64,000 nucleotides of DNA from Lycocorax pyrrhopterus obiensis. Its lineage: Eukaryota; Chordata; Aves; Passeriformes; Paradisaeidae. Within the stretch, counting starts at the first letter, position 1, and every line of letters begins with the position of its first letter. The stretch spans positions 102,418,431-102,482,430 of the forward strand of contig JACSVZ010000002.1 in the NCBI GenBank assembly GCA_014706295.1. The letters are read 5' to 3'. Of the stretch, positions 36,900-50,470 are shown one piece after another. Below the pieces are notes generated by a model. It was not told the DNA's origin. It ran no database searches and saw nothing but the letters and a program-made list of their open reading frames with translations. The translations under genes and the position numbers were made by a program.

Positions 36900-37807
36900 C
36901 CGGCCCCGTTAATAGTTGTCGGCGCTTGTTCGGGCCGAGTTTGTCCCGCGTCCCTCCCCGGCAGGACAAGGACAGCGGGGTGGACGTTTGCCTCCCCCCT
37001 CGGCGAAGCCCGCGTGGTGCGGGGATCCTGTGAAATCGAGAGGTCCGGCGCAGCTCCGCCGAGGGGACAGCGTCCCGCGGGGCTCGCACGGACCCCGATA
37101 CAGACTTTCATCCCCAGGGGCGCGGGAGCCTGGGAGAGCGCTTCAAGCCGGCAGGGGACAGGAGGGAGGCGGCGTTGAGGAGCCTGCCCTCCCGGGCCGC
37201 TCGGGCAGCGGAGCTCCCCCGCCGCGGGCAGGGGAGCGGTCGGGCGGGGCAGCGCGCCCCGGGCAGACGCATCCCCTCCGCGGGCCGGCCCCGGCTCCAG
37301 CGCGGCTCAGCTGTGGGCGTTTAGCGGCGAAGAGCTCCGGTGGTCGCCTGGGCAGCCCCCGGGGCGGAGGTTAAAGCGCCCCCCGGGAAGGGCAGGCCTC
37401 CCTCCGCCGTGCCGGTACCCATCGCTTCCCGGGCAGAGGGACCGGCTCCGCCACTCCCCGCCCTGCGGGTGCTGGAGCGGAGTGGCCCGGGCTGCCGCCA
37501 TCCCCCCGTTCCTCCTCCGCCGGGAAGCGAGGCATTTAGCGAGGTCCGTTATGTAATTACGGGGTTTTTTTTCCCCTTCTTGTTGCTGTTACTAAACCCG
37601 GCTCAGGATGCCGGCAAGGAAACGGCTACACCGTGCTTGTTTCTGAAAGAGGCTGATAGTTTTATTTGATCTCGGAGAAAAAAAATGAATAATATTTCAG
37701 CGCTTTGGTTTCACACATGATTGATTTTTTGGATAATCACATCTCATTCATGTTGTTTTCTGCACCTGTCGATGGTACCTAAATATGCTGTTAAAGACAG
37801 AAAGCCA

Positions 37808-37823
37808 AAAAAAAAAAAAAAAG
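37808..37823. repeat. Poly-A run
   Basis: About 16 consecutive A; no adjacent element recognised. Confidence 0.85.
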
Positions 37824-40800
37824 ACTAGTAAGAGAAGCAAAACCCTTGAAAACTGTAGTGGACAGCATATGAAGTTGGTTATTAAAAAAAAAGGCAAGTA
37901 GTTGTTTAACTTATAGCCTACTTACAAGTGAAAGGTAGGTGTGCTTGCAGGCATGCTGTGTGCTCAGCTTGTTGGATTGGATTGTATTTCAATGTTAATG
38001 CACCTTTAAAAAGGCAACACTAATTTCTACTCCTGTGTGGGTCCAGTGTAGATGCTTAAGGTATTTCCCCTCCCTTAAAAGACATTGCACGTTTGAGCAT
38101 TGTTCACTGATCCAAGAGATCCAGAAGTCTAAAAGGTGCATATTCAAAGATAAATAGGATATCTATTTGGAGACCAAATTGCTGTTGATAATACTGATTG
38201 TATGAAAACTAGGAATAGTTAATGGAAACAACACAGTTCACTGTTTTCTTCTGTTACAGCTTACTTGTCTGCCTGCTACTGCATATTTCAGATACCTATA
38301 TAAACTGGGTAACTAAATTATGTATTTAAATTAGGTAACTATTTAGATTAGTATTTAAACATATGAGAGCAACATATGCTGTTTATTACAGAGTTTATCA
38401 AGTACTTTAAAGGGTGCAGTAGCGTTTCATTATATGTATATCTACATGTATATATATATCCGTCTGATTAAAAGTTTTCTTTTACTTCACCAGAACTCTA
38501 TATAGTTTAATTTAAGGCTCATTCTGGTCTGTCTCTTGTGGGATTAACTCTAGGAAGCATATCAATGTAATCTGTTTGCGTTAAGCCTTGCAATGTTCTT
38601 TCTGTAAAGGTGGTGCATCTCAGTGCAGCTCTGTCTAGTGATGTTTCCACCTGGAAATACAAAAAGAACTGCATAAATAATTCATGAGATAGTGTAATAA
38701 ATTAAGGTAATCCCATACTAAGGAAGAGTAGTACGGGAGGAAGAGTCTCTGGAATTTTTTCATTGTCATGTTCACCCTGATCTCGTACCATACAGTAACT
38801 AAAATTCTCACCCAAATTGTAATAGACAAATGCGATGCCCTGAGACTGGCATTGCCGTTTTAAGCAGATGAGAGTCCAAGGCACTTTAAAGTGAGATAGT
38901 TTATTCAGCCCTTAATCTCTGTAACCAAACTTAATTTTTACTGCCTCTGTTGTATTATCTCTCAAGATGTAAGAAAGCTATTTTTGTCACGGGCACGTAA
39001 TTAATACTTGTTCTCCTCTTATGCCAAATTTTGCACTTGTGCATAAAGCTCATCCAAAGGAACCTGAAAAGTGGATCTCCATGGTAACGAGAGAGAAATT
39101 GAGAGAGAGAGGATTTGCTCTCTCACCATAGGTCAAGACTAGACGCCTACCCATTCCTTAACTTGTAGAAGCATTCATTGGCACCCTCCTCTTTGTGGTT
39201 ATTTTGTCTCCTGGGGTGTGCTGTTACTGTTGCCTCATGCCTCTAGAGTGAGAATGATTCTACGCTGGATGAGCACAGCCTCTGTGTTTCTCCCTGCCCT
39301 AATCCTCCCTTCTGCTTGCATTGTATTTAAGTGTTTCTATACCTGTATGATTTTACTGTGGGATTTTGGGAAATAGCTTGTTTTCCCCATCAGATTTTTG
39401 TTTTGAAGACCTGTTTTGTCTATAACTGTGTGTAATAGCTGAGACAACCTTACTCATTAGTCCTCTTCAGATGAAAGTGTGTTCATCTCCTTTTTCTCTT
39501 TTATTTGTCTGTGCTGTTTTTGGAGTTTCAGATGTTTCATAGCAGTAAAAGCAGTCTACTTCTTCTCACCTGGGAGCAGGGCTGAATTTCATTTTTTTCA
39601 GCCAGCATGTGAGATGTGATACTAGGGTTACTGTTTAGAGATATTCAGCATAAAAAGAGTTTCTTTTGCCCTAACTCTGTCATCACAGAGCAGCAATATG
39701 GAACAACTCTTTCTGGGGGAATCACTGGGGTATTTTTTCCCCTTTCTCTTCTTTGAAGAACTGTCTGCCTAGACTGTGTCTCTGTCAAAGCTGAGATGAA
39801 GTGAACACGTTTTATTCTAGATGATCCTGTAGTCGGATACTTAAAACTTTCACCAAGGAATATAACATATTTTCTATTTCCGTTTTCATTTCTGTACTCA
39901 GTTTTTTAGCTACAATCTCATGAGAGAATACCAAATGGCTTTTTAAATGGCTCCCTTAGGCTGCTGGTGCACCAGGTCTCTCTGGGCATATTTCCAGCTC
40001 TTTTGCCTTTCCCTGTGACATGTCTTGGGATAATTTAAAAACATCTGCTAAAGCAACCATCTTAATATAAGACAGCAGTCATCATTTGTCACTGAGCAAT
40101 ATGTCATTTGTGGCTCTCTAATTGGAAGACAGGTGCTGATGCTGACTTTGGCCTTCTTAACTTGTCTAGTTGGCAGATTGTCTGTAGAAACACTTTTCAG
40201 TGCTTTGAAATCCCACCGTATATTTCTACTTTTCTGTATCTCTATGTTTCTTAAAGAATTGCCTGTGCCATTTGAAAATCTGCTCAAGAAACCATAATGA
40301 TAGCAGGTAGTGCATTCATAATCTGGCTTTCCAAGTAAACTTGACTTTATGCATCTCTCCAGTGTCTTCTGGCTAGATGAAAGCCATTTTTAAATAGTTG
40401 CCTGTGAAACTTTTTCTTTAGCCTTTGTATATGAGAAACTTCTGATCTCTTGCTACCTGATGCCCTGTCCCTGTATTGGTGGCATTTCAATGAATGTCAC
40501 TCATTCCAGTTGTTTCCCTCTTTTTGAAAATTTAGCATCACCTTTAACTGAGGAGGTTCTTCATCTTCTGATTCCTCATGGTAAGGAAACTAGGAATTTG
40601 AGAAATTGACTTCTATCTGTGTGAAGGAAGTATAATTCTAGATGCCTAGATCCAGGCTTTGAACCTCAGTTGCTATTGTTCAGGTGACAAAAGTATGTGG
40701 GATCAGCTCATAACCAAAGATCTCAGTAGTTATGGATGGTGTCTTATACCTAGAAGGTGCTTTTTTAAGCTTTGTGGGTTAATTTTGAATGTGGGTTGCA

Positions 40801-41840
40801 GTACCTTGAGTTGACTTGCAACATCTTACAGGTTTCGGCATCTTAATATCCTGATGTGGTGACTCTGCTGGATCCAGTCAAGGATTTCTTGAGGCTTTTT
40901 CTGTTGTGGAAAAGGAAGATAAGGGGGTGAGGATCCCCAGAAATTTTGTCCAAGAACTGTTCTTGAAAGCCTATTAGTTGTTCTGGCTGTACATCCTCTC
41001 TGAAGGTATTTCATGGCATGTGATGATAGGATGGTAGCTGAGTTACTTTTTAAAATGGAGTGGTTTTTTTCAGCCAGCTTCCTGAGTGTGACTTCAGTTG
41101 CTAATTCTGTGCTTGAACACACTTTCTTCCTGTGTGTCTGTTTAGTTTTGCAGGTGGAACAGGATGATGTATCTGACTGGAGGTCATTAACAATAAGAGA
41201 CAATGATTAGCAGTCTCACCTACCTGTGTCATAGTAACTTCAGTTTTAACAGTGTGCACCCAGCATTGAAAGTCAACATTGAGAATTAATGTCTCACTAC
41301 TGCCCTGTGTGCTTCTTTCGTCTTGTCATCGGGGGGTAAAAAAAAGAAAAAGGAAGAAAAAAATTAAAGAAGGGTGGAAGTGAAATCCAGGTGTCTGCTT
41401 TGTGGTAGTGGTCTCAACAGCATCTTTTCATTTATAGCTGGTCAACAGGCAGAGTGCAGTTGCCTTTGTCCAGCCAGAAGTATTGAGAGTCTGTGTGCTC
41501 CGTGCATGCAAGGTGTCTCACAGATGTCCAAAGTCTGTGAGAATCTCTATCTTCTTTCCATCCTGCAGCTGAAAGAATTTCAGACTCTTTGCAGCATACT
41601 ATTCACATAAGACCTTCATTTCGTGGTTCATAGAGGAATGCAGCTTCTGGTCCTGTGGTGCTGGAACTGCATTGGTGCAAATGTTTCACAAGGAGTTCAG
41701 AGATCCCTTGTTCTCGTCAGTCTGTGTTTTTTGGCTATCTGTTTGTTGGGCAAAATGCTCAGAGAGTGGTTTGGACCTTTAAAGGTGTCAACTGTTGTTG
41801 TATCTGATTTACCTCCAAAACGTTTAGAGTTTTACTTCTC

Positions 41841-41858
41841 TTTTTTTTTTTTTTTTTA
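41841..41858. repeat. Poly-T run
   Basis: About 17 T, some 70 bases left of a CR1 3' end; not obviously part of it. Confidence 0.85.
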
Positions 41859-41930
41859 AATGTGTATGCGACTGTATTTTAGAACATCACTAAATTCCGT
41901 TATCAGATCCTATTTTCTAAGAACATGCCA

Positions 41931-42046
41931 TAGGACGGGATCTGAGCAACCTGATCCAGTGGAAGGTGTCCATTCCCAAGATGGGGATTGGAATTCACGA
42001 TCTTTAAGGTCCCTTCCAACCCAAACTATTCTATGGTTCTGTGATT
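41931..42046 (+). mobile_element. CR1 LINE, 3' end fragment
   Basis: 'ggatctgagcaacctgatccagtggaaggtgtcc', 'cgatctttaaggtcccttccaacccaaac' and the tail TATTCTATGGTTCTGTGATTC are the last ~115 bases of CR1. It is well preserved. Confidence 0.93.
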
Positions 42047-42722
42047 CACCTCGCTTTTCCTTCTAACAGATCTTTACCTGCAGAGAAGTGTTTACTGCCA
42101 AATTTATATGCAATTTTGTAAATAATATTGATGAATATCCCAATGGAGCTTTTTAGTGGCAATGGGATGGCAAAGTAGAATTAAAAGAGAAAAAAACCAC
42201 CACAGGAAGGAATGAAAGGTAGAATTAGGAGAATTTATCATTATTTTGTATAAATTAAGTATTGCAAACATAGTCATGTCAAAACAATTTAAATTAAAAA
42301 ATGAATGGTAGTTCTGTCATTTCATTCATGGAAGAATGATACAGCCATAAAATGTAATATTTGAGAAGATGATTAAAATTATTTTCTGAAGAAAATATCC
42401 CAAATATCTAGATGGCATCTGTCCTTTAATATCAGCAGCAAAATAAGGCTAGTGATTACTAGATTAGTGGTATTTTGAAAAGTATCGTATGCATATCACT
42501 GTATGAAATTAAATACTCTAGAAGAAGAGGTGCAATGTCTGTTTAGGAAGCACTGTAACTTTTAGTGAAAAAGATGGATTTCTTAAAAATTGTGATATGG
42601 ATATCTATATGATAAAATAAACTTCGGTGGAATTATAAACTGGAGATGAAACCTTTTTCTCACACAGTTGGATCTCGCTCTTCCTTGGAAAAAGAAGCAA
42701 TGCAGGTTTCTTTTCTTAGCAA

Positions 42723-42741
42723 AAACAACAACAACAACAAA
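42723..42741. repeat. (AAC)n microsatellite
   Basis: About six AAC units, short. Confidence 0.9.
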
Positions 42742-44297
42742 AGAAACAAGCTACTGATATTGCACTCAGGAGAGACTACTTAATGGTATTCAAACCAGCT
42801 GGCTGTCCTGTTAGCTCAGGAAAAAAAAATCAATTTCTGAAATATTAGAAACTTACTAATGTAAAAATTATGATTGCATCTTCCTCTTTTGTTTTGTTTT
42901 TTTCTTTTTGTTTTTTGGGGGGCTTTTGGTCCATGACTACTTCAAACATGACGTTCTTTGTAGAGCTGTTTCAATATCCATGTAATGTCCTTTACAGAAT
43001 TGCAGTGGCATGGTCGTTGATGAGCGTTCACCTTGGGTAGAAATGCTAGTTGGAGTGTTTTGTATGCAACCTGCAAATCTGTGTGGTGTTTCTTATCATA
43101 CTGTGATGGTGTGTGGGCTGACTTCTAGAAGTACTTGTATGGTGTTTTACGTCTCTATAGCATGATATAAATGTCCCTACTGGGAATCTTCATGCTGTGT
43201 TTTGCAGGGACAGTTGTACAGCAGAATGATATATGAACAAAAGCTAATACAAGGATGTTCTGCAGTATTCAAGTACTTTGACCATTTACAAAGCAGGTAG
43301 TGTATGAGGAACTTCAAAAATCAGTGCAGCATGCTGCAAAATAATTAATGTGTTATGTTAAATTACTTTCCAGAGGACGTTTTTGACAGAATCAAGGCAA
43401 AATATGAGAGCATACTAAAGTTCTTGACCTGATCGTTTGCTCTTTATGCTGATGGGCATTTTGAACATGAACTGCAGGAGCAGGCTGCCTGCCCTCTATC
43501 AGATGTTAAATGTTGAGCACCAGTTGGTCAGGCCCATATTGGAGGGGTTTTTTTTAATGTGAAAAAATGCTGAAATGCAGTAGCAACACTTGTGTGTGTT
43601 AAACTTGTAGAGCCCTTCTGAAGACAGAAATATTTGCTAAGAGATTACTCAAGGATCACAACATTTCTACAGGACCTAGGAGAAATTAACTGCATTGTGT
43701 TTCTTTATTCTAAATTTCTGGTCCCTCTATGACAACACACAACAAAGCATGATGAGAGAAGGATGAAGATTCATCTCAGTGCCCATTTCAGTTTCTTTTG
43801 GAACTAAAAAGAAATTTTGCATACAATGAGAAGAAAATTTTCCGATAATCAATTTTTCTAGCATACTTTGCACATTTGTAGAAACTCTTAACTTGCTTTT
43901 TGCTGTTTGTCTGTAGTTTGCTTTGAGCTACTGTAGGACCAAAAATAACTGGTCCATTTTCCCAAGGACTTACTGTCTCTCTAAGAATAGAGAAACTAAT
44001 ATATAGGAAAGCCTACAAATGTAAATTTTATTTGTTTAAAAGCTTCAATATTATTCTGTAATGGTGTCACGCTAAAGTTTATTTTTGTGTTTTAAATACT
44101 GCATAATTCAGAACAAATGCTGCCAGTGGTCTGTGCACAGTTCCCAGTGATCTCTGTGCAATGTGTCCCTGATGAAAGGAAAAATACTTGAACCTGAGGC
44201 TATTGCAGAAAACCTCAGTATTTTATTTTATTGCAAATTAAGAGATACTGATGAATAAATTGAATGTGGATTTTTTTCTTGGTTCAACTGAGATTCT

Positions 44298-44366
44298 TGT
44301 TTGTTTGTTTGTTTTTATACAGAACTGGGATTATTAATTATTTGTGGTATAATTAATTAATTAATT
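44298..44366. repeat. (GTTT)n followed by TTAA-rich repeat
   Basis: TTGTTTGTTTGTTTG at the left and AATTAATTAATTAATTGATG at the right, with 17 bases of unrelated sequence between. Confidence 0.85.
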
Positions 44367-44891
44367 GATGAGTTTGCCAGATCTAGTTTAGTCTTTCTGG
44401 CTTCGTTAGCATACAGAGTCCTTGCAGCTGGTTTATACATTGGTTTGAACAGTTGCTGAATGAGGCAGTGTCCTGGTTTTGAGCATTTGGGTTTGTTTTT
44501 TTTTTTTACTGCTTTGTATTAAAACACGAACATCATGTTGACTCTGGTATTGTGAGTACATGAGAGCCTTGTGTTATTGCAGAACATAAATTATTTCAGT
44601 TTTGTCTGACAATTTTGCCTTAACATTTAGTCTAACCATAAACTGCTCTGAACTCCTCTTTCCTTCCATATCCAGCTCATGGCAGCTACTGCCCATGTTA
44701 GCAATATACTTGACAAATATGGAGCACCTCTTCAGGCTCACACATGCTTTGAATTTAGGTTTAAGTCAGGATTGATTTTTTGATGGGGATTTTTTTTTTT
44801 TTCTCAGCCACAGGGAGAAAAAAAGTGAGTGAGTTCCCTTTAAACTCCCTTATTCTTGATGTTGATCTCTCCCTGCTCTTTGGTTTTGTAG

Positions 44892-44996
44892 GGAACGCTG
44901 AAGAGAAGCCAAGCTTAGCTGTTCAGGCACATGGGACACTTTAAAGAGTTTTGGTTGCCTTTCTGGTGGAAGCAATGAGAACTTCAGGGAGGAAAG
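44892..44996 (+). other. Candidate non-coding or start-codon exon (105 bases)
   Basis: Bounded by a strong acceptor (CTCTTTGGTTTTGTAG|GG) and an acceptable donor (GGAAAG|GTGAAT). All three frames contain stops, so it is not an internal coding exon. It could be a 5' UTR exon, and an ATG at 44975-44977 (AGCAATGAG) is open into the donor, giving M-R-T-S-G-R-K before the splice. If the CpG-island gene runs rightward, this is where a second exon could sit, about 8.7 kb from the first donor. Chance pairing of splice signals is quite possible. Confidence 0.2.
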
Positions 44997-47832
44997 GTGA
45001 ATTCTTTTCTGGAAGGTGTTGAAGGCAGTAAGTGCACTCCTCACTCACATCTCAGGGCTGGAGAGGTCAGCTATTGTCATCAGGTGGCCTGGAGAACACG
45101 AATTTATAGACCTGGTAGCTTAACTGCACAAAGCCTCGGTCAGACCTATGGTGGCGCTCGCTCGGCTGCACACAGGGCAGACCCCACTGTCACAAGTCTG
45201 CTTTCTCAGGAATAGTCACTCAGTGGGTGTGTTATTACACAGCTTTTCTGCACAGTCACGGTGACTGGCCAGAATTTTGGGGGCACCAGTGGCACAGTTA
45301 CGCTGCACTCACATTTTTGATGGCAGTAAACACCTCTTATTCTTGGTAAAGGAAGTAGTATTGATACAGGCAGACACGTGCCTTCTTCAGAGTGTATGTA
45401 GCCAGTATGTTATTTAGTATACTTGTTATATGACTGAATAAATAAATACAAGATGCCTATAATAGATCTGAATTGCAAAATCTAATGTGATAATGCTTTT
45501 CCCACCACTAGCAGAGCTCAGTAATTTATTACTACAATTTGGTGTCATGGATATGCTTCATTCTATTTTAGTGGATGCAAACAAATTGCTTTACGTTCAT
45601 GTAGTAACTTATTACTTGAATGCATGCTTTATGTGATACTGAGATTCTTAAAAATTTTTTGTTTATTTTACTTAAATGTATTTTGGGAGGCGGGAAAAAA
45701 CAGTAAATTTTTCAGCACATACTATTTAAACAATCATCAGAAAATGTTTAATTCAGCAATCAAGAGGACAAGAACAGTTCTTGAGCCAATTGAATTCCAA
45801 TGACAAATCATGCTGGAGTTAAACTGGGTCCTCCCAACATCTGATACTAAACCTGTGTGTAACCCAAATACTCAGTCACTTTCCAGTTTTCATCTGTCAT
45901 ATGATTTTTATTAAGCTAAGCTGCCTGCTGTGTGTTTTGTGTTGGAAAACGTTAAGCCACAGTATTAGAAAGAAAATGTTTAAATACATTGATCAGTATG
46001 TGTGCTGCACATCTTATCTTTTTGAAATAGATAAATAATGAAAAAAAATTCATTTTGCTTCCCCCTTTGAATTTGCAGATTAGTCATGGATTGTTGCCCA
46101 CAATTTCACGGAGCCTAATCATGTAGTCCTTTTTTAATAGATTCCATTATTATCATTACAATATACCACCTAAAGTAAGTAAATTAATTCAATGGACTCT
46201 CTCTACAGCTAAGTTTGTGTGTGTGCTGGAAAATTAAGTGTGGCAAATGTAGTATTAATGGTTATTTTGTTAAGCATTTTCTTAGAGTTTGCATGGACAC
46301 ATTTTAAAAAGTAAGATTAATTTTTTTGTATTTATTGCTAAGTCAAATACTTTTTGAAAGTAGGATGAAATTAGTCATGCTTTATCTAACAACTACTTTT
46401 AACTAATTCTGCTTGTGCTAATAAATAAAGGAGAAATTAAACAAAAAATGTACTGAATAAAAAACATTGGAAAAAACTGTATATTTTATCTAAATAGACT
46501 AGATCTTGTTCCTCTTTATGCACCAACTGGATAGCATCAACAGAAAGCAGGAATGTATCTGCAGTAGAGTTTATTTCAGTAGATGCAAAGTGCAGAAAAG
46601 TAGGTTTGTGACTGGTGTGTTTACAGGGAGGTAAGTGGGATGAAAGCAGGAATGGATTTGACTTAATGCTAGATTCAAGCAGGTGGAAATGTGAGTAACA
46701 TAAAGGCAAATGAAAACCTGGTTTTGTTATGTAATTTCTTTTTTTCGGCGTCTAGTATTTGGAGACTTTTAAAATTTGCCTCACCTTGGACTGTTTGGGT
46801 TTTGGGGGGTTTTTTGAGGAAGAGAGGGGTAGAAGTTTATCATATGGATAGTGGAAAATATGGCAACTGGAGGGAAGAAAAGACAAACAAACAAACCCAA
46901 AACAAACCAACAAAAACCTCAAGGTCATCACTTACAATAGTTTCCTTAGCCAATTGAGGAACGAATTTGAATTTTAGAACCTTAAGGTTTAGCACATAGA
47001 ACTTGAAGCCTCAGAGCAGTCCATGGGTAAAGCAAGAGCAGAATGTGTGTATGAAAAGTCCTAATGCATATCACAACTGACAAATCATTTGTGGAAGTCA
47101 GGACACAGTAATACATGAGATGGGTTCACTGTCTCCTCTTCAGTGACCAGTACAATATTGCCATCCCTGTTGCAGTAACAACATTGCCATTATTTATTTG
47201 GTAGTAATGCCTCTGAGTTTAGCAAGAAGAAATGAGTTCATAGGAAAATTGTTTTACATTACAGAAAATCACATCAAACTGAAGTAGTACAGATCATTTC
47301 AGAGTTTTCCTTGCCAACTTCATTGCAAGCGAACACATCATTTGAATTAATTTATAACATAATGAAGATGTATAACCAAGGACAAAGATTAAACAATTTA
47401 AAGTTATGCTTTTAGATTTGCAAATATTTACACTTTTATTTGTATCATCAGTTCCAAATGCATTTCCTGTTTCAGCTATGATAAACAGACCTTTCCTACT
47501 TTCAGACCGTGTCTGGTAATACAAGTGAAAATAGCACAGTAATTTGGAACAGTAACATTGAAAAAAAATTACAGTCCAAAACAAATTGCAACATGCTGGA
47601 TATTCCCTAAATAATTACCTAGTAGATGAAGTCAAAACAGATTAAAATATGCTCGTAGTTCTAAATTATAGTTAATTCTCCATTGTATTTTGTCAACAGT
47701 CTGAATTTCAATTTATATTAACCTTTCCAACTATCCTGTAAGGTCAAACATTATTATAAGATTTTTTTTCTGATAGAGTGGTATCTTTTGTGCCTGTCAG
47801 AGTTCAAGGAGCTTTTGGACAAAGCTCTTAGT

Positions 47833-47918
47833 TATATGGTTTAGTTTTGTGTAATCCTGCGGGGAGTTGGTCTTGATGATCCTTGTTGGTCTCTTCCAAC
47901 TTGAGATATTCTATGGTC
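47833..47918 (+). mobile_element. CR1 LINE, short 3' end
   Basis: 'gtaatcctgcggggagttggtcttgatgatcc', 'ggtctcttccaact' and 'gatattctatgg' are the final CR1 bases; only one tail octamer remains. This tail type differs slightly from the 41.9-kb copy (GGGAGTTGG and GATATTCTATG words), suggesting a different subfamily. Confidence 0.8.
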
Positions 47919-50470
47919 TTGGATTGGGCAAAATCAGAACACCCTTTGAAATAAAAAGCAGACTTAAACAGTTCCAGATTTCAATGTCTTCAGCAAGGTG
48001 TATAAAAAGAAGCCTGTCCATAACCCAGCATAGCCAGAGGAAGCCTCTAATGTATACACATATAATTTTTATTGTTAAAAGTGTCACATGATTAAGCATA
48101 GCTGGAATAATCCATAGGAGCCTGATCTACTACTCACTGAAGTCTTTGGCTCACACTGTGAAAGCAATGTCTGTTATTTCCTTAAGCAGGCATTGGATTG
48201 TGTCAATACATGAGCACAAAGATCACATCTCTTTTTTTTTTTAAATTTGAGACCTGATGGGATATTGGCACTTCAGAATGTTATCTCCTAAATGCTTTGC
48301 TTTTCCACATGAATCATTTGAAAGGCAGACTTTATACTGCTACTTGGTCTCCTTTTTATAGCGTTAATATTTGTGGGGGTTTAGACGTTGCATGTGCATG
48401 AAAATGACACTTTTGAAGGGACAGAAAAAGGCTACACAGGTTCAAAAGTGTGAATGTGCATGGATAACTGAAATCCCACTTCAGGCTTGACTTTTTACAT
48501 TGTAGACAGATATTCCAGGTTTCTTTCAAAGAAAAGCTTAATCTCCACTCGGTAAACCTGCACATAGCCTAGGTTTTATCTCTGTCTCATGTTAGATATA
48601 TGTGTAGTACTTAACAGAGGTTGAAGTAGTGCATGAGATCATCTAAGCTGACTTGAATTTTACATACAGAGGATGGAAACTGGCAGTTAAGCTAAATGTT
48701 GGAAGATAAAGACATTATTTCTCCCACTAAAGATGCGTTGTCGTCAAGACTGTCAAATTCATTTGTGTGTCAATTACAGTTCCAGAGGTGAAAAGTCAGG
48801 CTGCTTTTCAAGACAAGTTTTTCTAATTAGAGTAATGAATGTTTGATTAATATTCCATTAGTAATATATGATAATTATACCCTGATGGTCTGTCACTTTA
48901 AGTACATACAGAGCAAGATCACAGATGCATTTTTATGTTGTTATGCCTTTGTCAGCTTTAGTTCCCATCAACAGTCAACTTTATGCAGATGCTCGCTGAA
49001 ATATTTCAGAAATACATTTTGTCCGTAAGCCTGTTAAATGGTGCTACACGTCTGCTTTGTGGGTCAATGCCTATCTCTTGCTTTGTTTAACATTTCATCA
49101 GGGTTCTACACTTTGACATTCACTAGACTGAGCTTGCAGAGAGAAACTTTACTATTTAGGAAATGTAATGCGTGAGGAAAATCCTGATTACTAACTGTGA
49201 ATAAATCCAAATCAGGAAATAACAGCAACTTCATAGAACTGTGGTGGAAAATCTTTTGGCTTCTGGGGTTCAAAAATGTTTCCCTACAGTAATAGGTTCT
49301 GTAGAGATGCATGCAATTAATACTCAGAATCCCTGAATTAATGTCATGCATCTCCCTGAGGGTGACCGTGGCATTCAATGTAGCTCTGAGGGATGAGAGC
49401 TTATGGTGCTTTCTGGTGAACCTCATGGTCTTCAGCTTCTAAAGCAGTTCTGGAACTCACTGCTGACTGTGGGCATCCTGGTATATGAGGCATATTAAGA
49501 GGGAATGGGGGGAAAAGGATTGGATGAGATGCTACAAATTGCATAGCAGAGTGCTGGAGCAGCAGACAGGGACTGTCTGGATGCACATCTGACTGAACTC
49601 TCCTTTCTTTTCTCCTTGCATTGTTTCCCATTCAGGCTAGATCAGAAGACCATTGTCTTTGTATTGCAACCTTTACATTTGGCTGAAAGCATGTGTCACA
49701 ACAAGAATGAAGCTTTCTTTCACAGTTGAATAAAGGAAACCTAATTGATGCTGGCATACATGTTTTTATGGGCCATGTGTTAATTACCCAGGGCTGCAAA
49801 TGAACAGAGACGTACTCCAGTTGTGTGTGTACATGCAGCAGTGTATATAGGAACAATTACAGTATTTGAATGTTTCATTTATTCTGCACTGAATTAAGTT
49901 TTTTCCAACAATTTTAATCTTTGAACATTTTTATGATATTAAATAATGTATTTTTTAAACTTAATTACTTTTTTTTAATAGTGTCATGTACAGATCCCAA
50001 GAAGTTAAGAACTATAGTGCAATGTAGTCTGACTCTTGGAATAGTGAAGGAATGAGTTACTGTAGAGGACTGTTGCCCTTTCTGTGTCCAGCTGCAAATC
50101 TGTGAGAAGAGCTTTGCAATTAGCTTTTGTAAATACTAGCTGACAGCAGAGGAGGGTTTGAGACTTTGGTTTCCTGGGCTCCACTCCAAGTTCTGGAATG
50201 AAATACACTTCAGTGACTACATATCTCCCTGCCCCTGTCTCATCTGTCTCCCCTAGCCTGACTACTTTGTCTCCTCATCTTGACTCATGTTCGTTCTGTG
50301 TGCACCATGCTTCTCACTGCCCTTTTTCCGCATCATGGCGAATGCTGCCTCTGTCATGGTTTCCATAATGCATGGATGGACGATAGAAGGTACTAGAAAC
50401 AGTACATTTTAATCTCATTTTTAGCATTCGTGCAGTTGTGCCCCACTGGACTATAAAATTTAAAAGGTTT
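47919..50470. other. Unannotated sequence with one hairpin
   Basis: AT-rich, no coding exon recognised. Contains the inverted repeat at 49304-49354. Opposing minus-strand open frames at 49106-49856 show no motif. Confidence 0.4.
49304..49354. repeat. Imperfect inverted repeat forming a compact hairpin
   Basis: GAGATGCATG at 49304-49313 pairs exactly with CATGCATCTC at 49345-49354. Pairing continues inward with small bulges through the AATTAAT and TTAAT parts, leaving a loop of about 5 bases. The stem is about 22 pairs. It is shorter than most microRNA precursors and has no visible lower stem. Confidence 0.75.

Larger units (their letters stand above)
35275..37560. promoter_or_regulatory. CpG-island promoter of an unidentified gene
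   Basis: A 2.3-kb block with very high G+C and frequent CG dinucleotides, sharply different from the AT-rich flanks, where CG is rare. It contains GC boxes (for example GGGCGGGGC near 37236-37244), an inverted CCAAT box next to a GC box at 36833-36849, a G-quadruplex motif at 35750-35767, a long T-rich tract at 35926-35974 and a good splice donor at 36232/36233. Long open frames exist on both strands here because G+C-rich sequence has few stop codons; none is recognisable as a protein. Short AT-rich, homeodomain-like patches (CTATTAATTG, TTATTTATTAATC, TTCAAATGAGTAATT at 36550-36710) break the island. This looks like the promoter and first exon of a regulated gene, probably plus-strand, identity unknown. 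Confidence 0.9.
37561..41930. other. Probable intron sequence right of the CpG island
   Basis: Returns abruptly to AT-rich sequence with a poly-A run at 37808-37823. No exon with recognisable coding sequence. Open frames at 40826-41203 (minus) and 41374-41610 (plus) have no convincing splice pairing or motif. Confidence 0.45.
42047..47832. other. Probable intron sequence
   Basis: AT-rich. Simple repeats include (AAC)n at 42723-42741, (GTTT)n at 44298-44315 and TTAA-rich sequence at 44333-44366. One segment with exon-like signals lies at 44892-44996. G+C is higher at about 45010-45300, without a recognised element. No coding exon identified. Confidence 0.4.

Noticed and set aside
36726..37178. 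150-codon frame with Gly-Pro-Ala-Pro-Pro repeats
   Set aside because: The repeats come from the 15-bp minisatellite; an overlapping minus-strand frame is equally long, and there is no recognisable protein.
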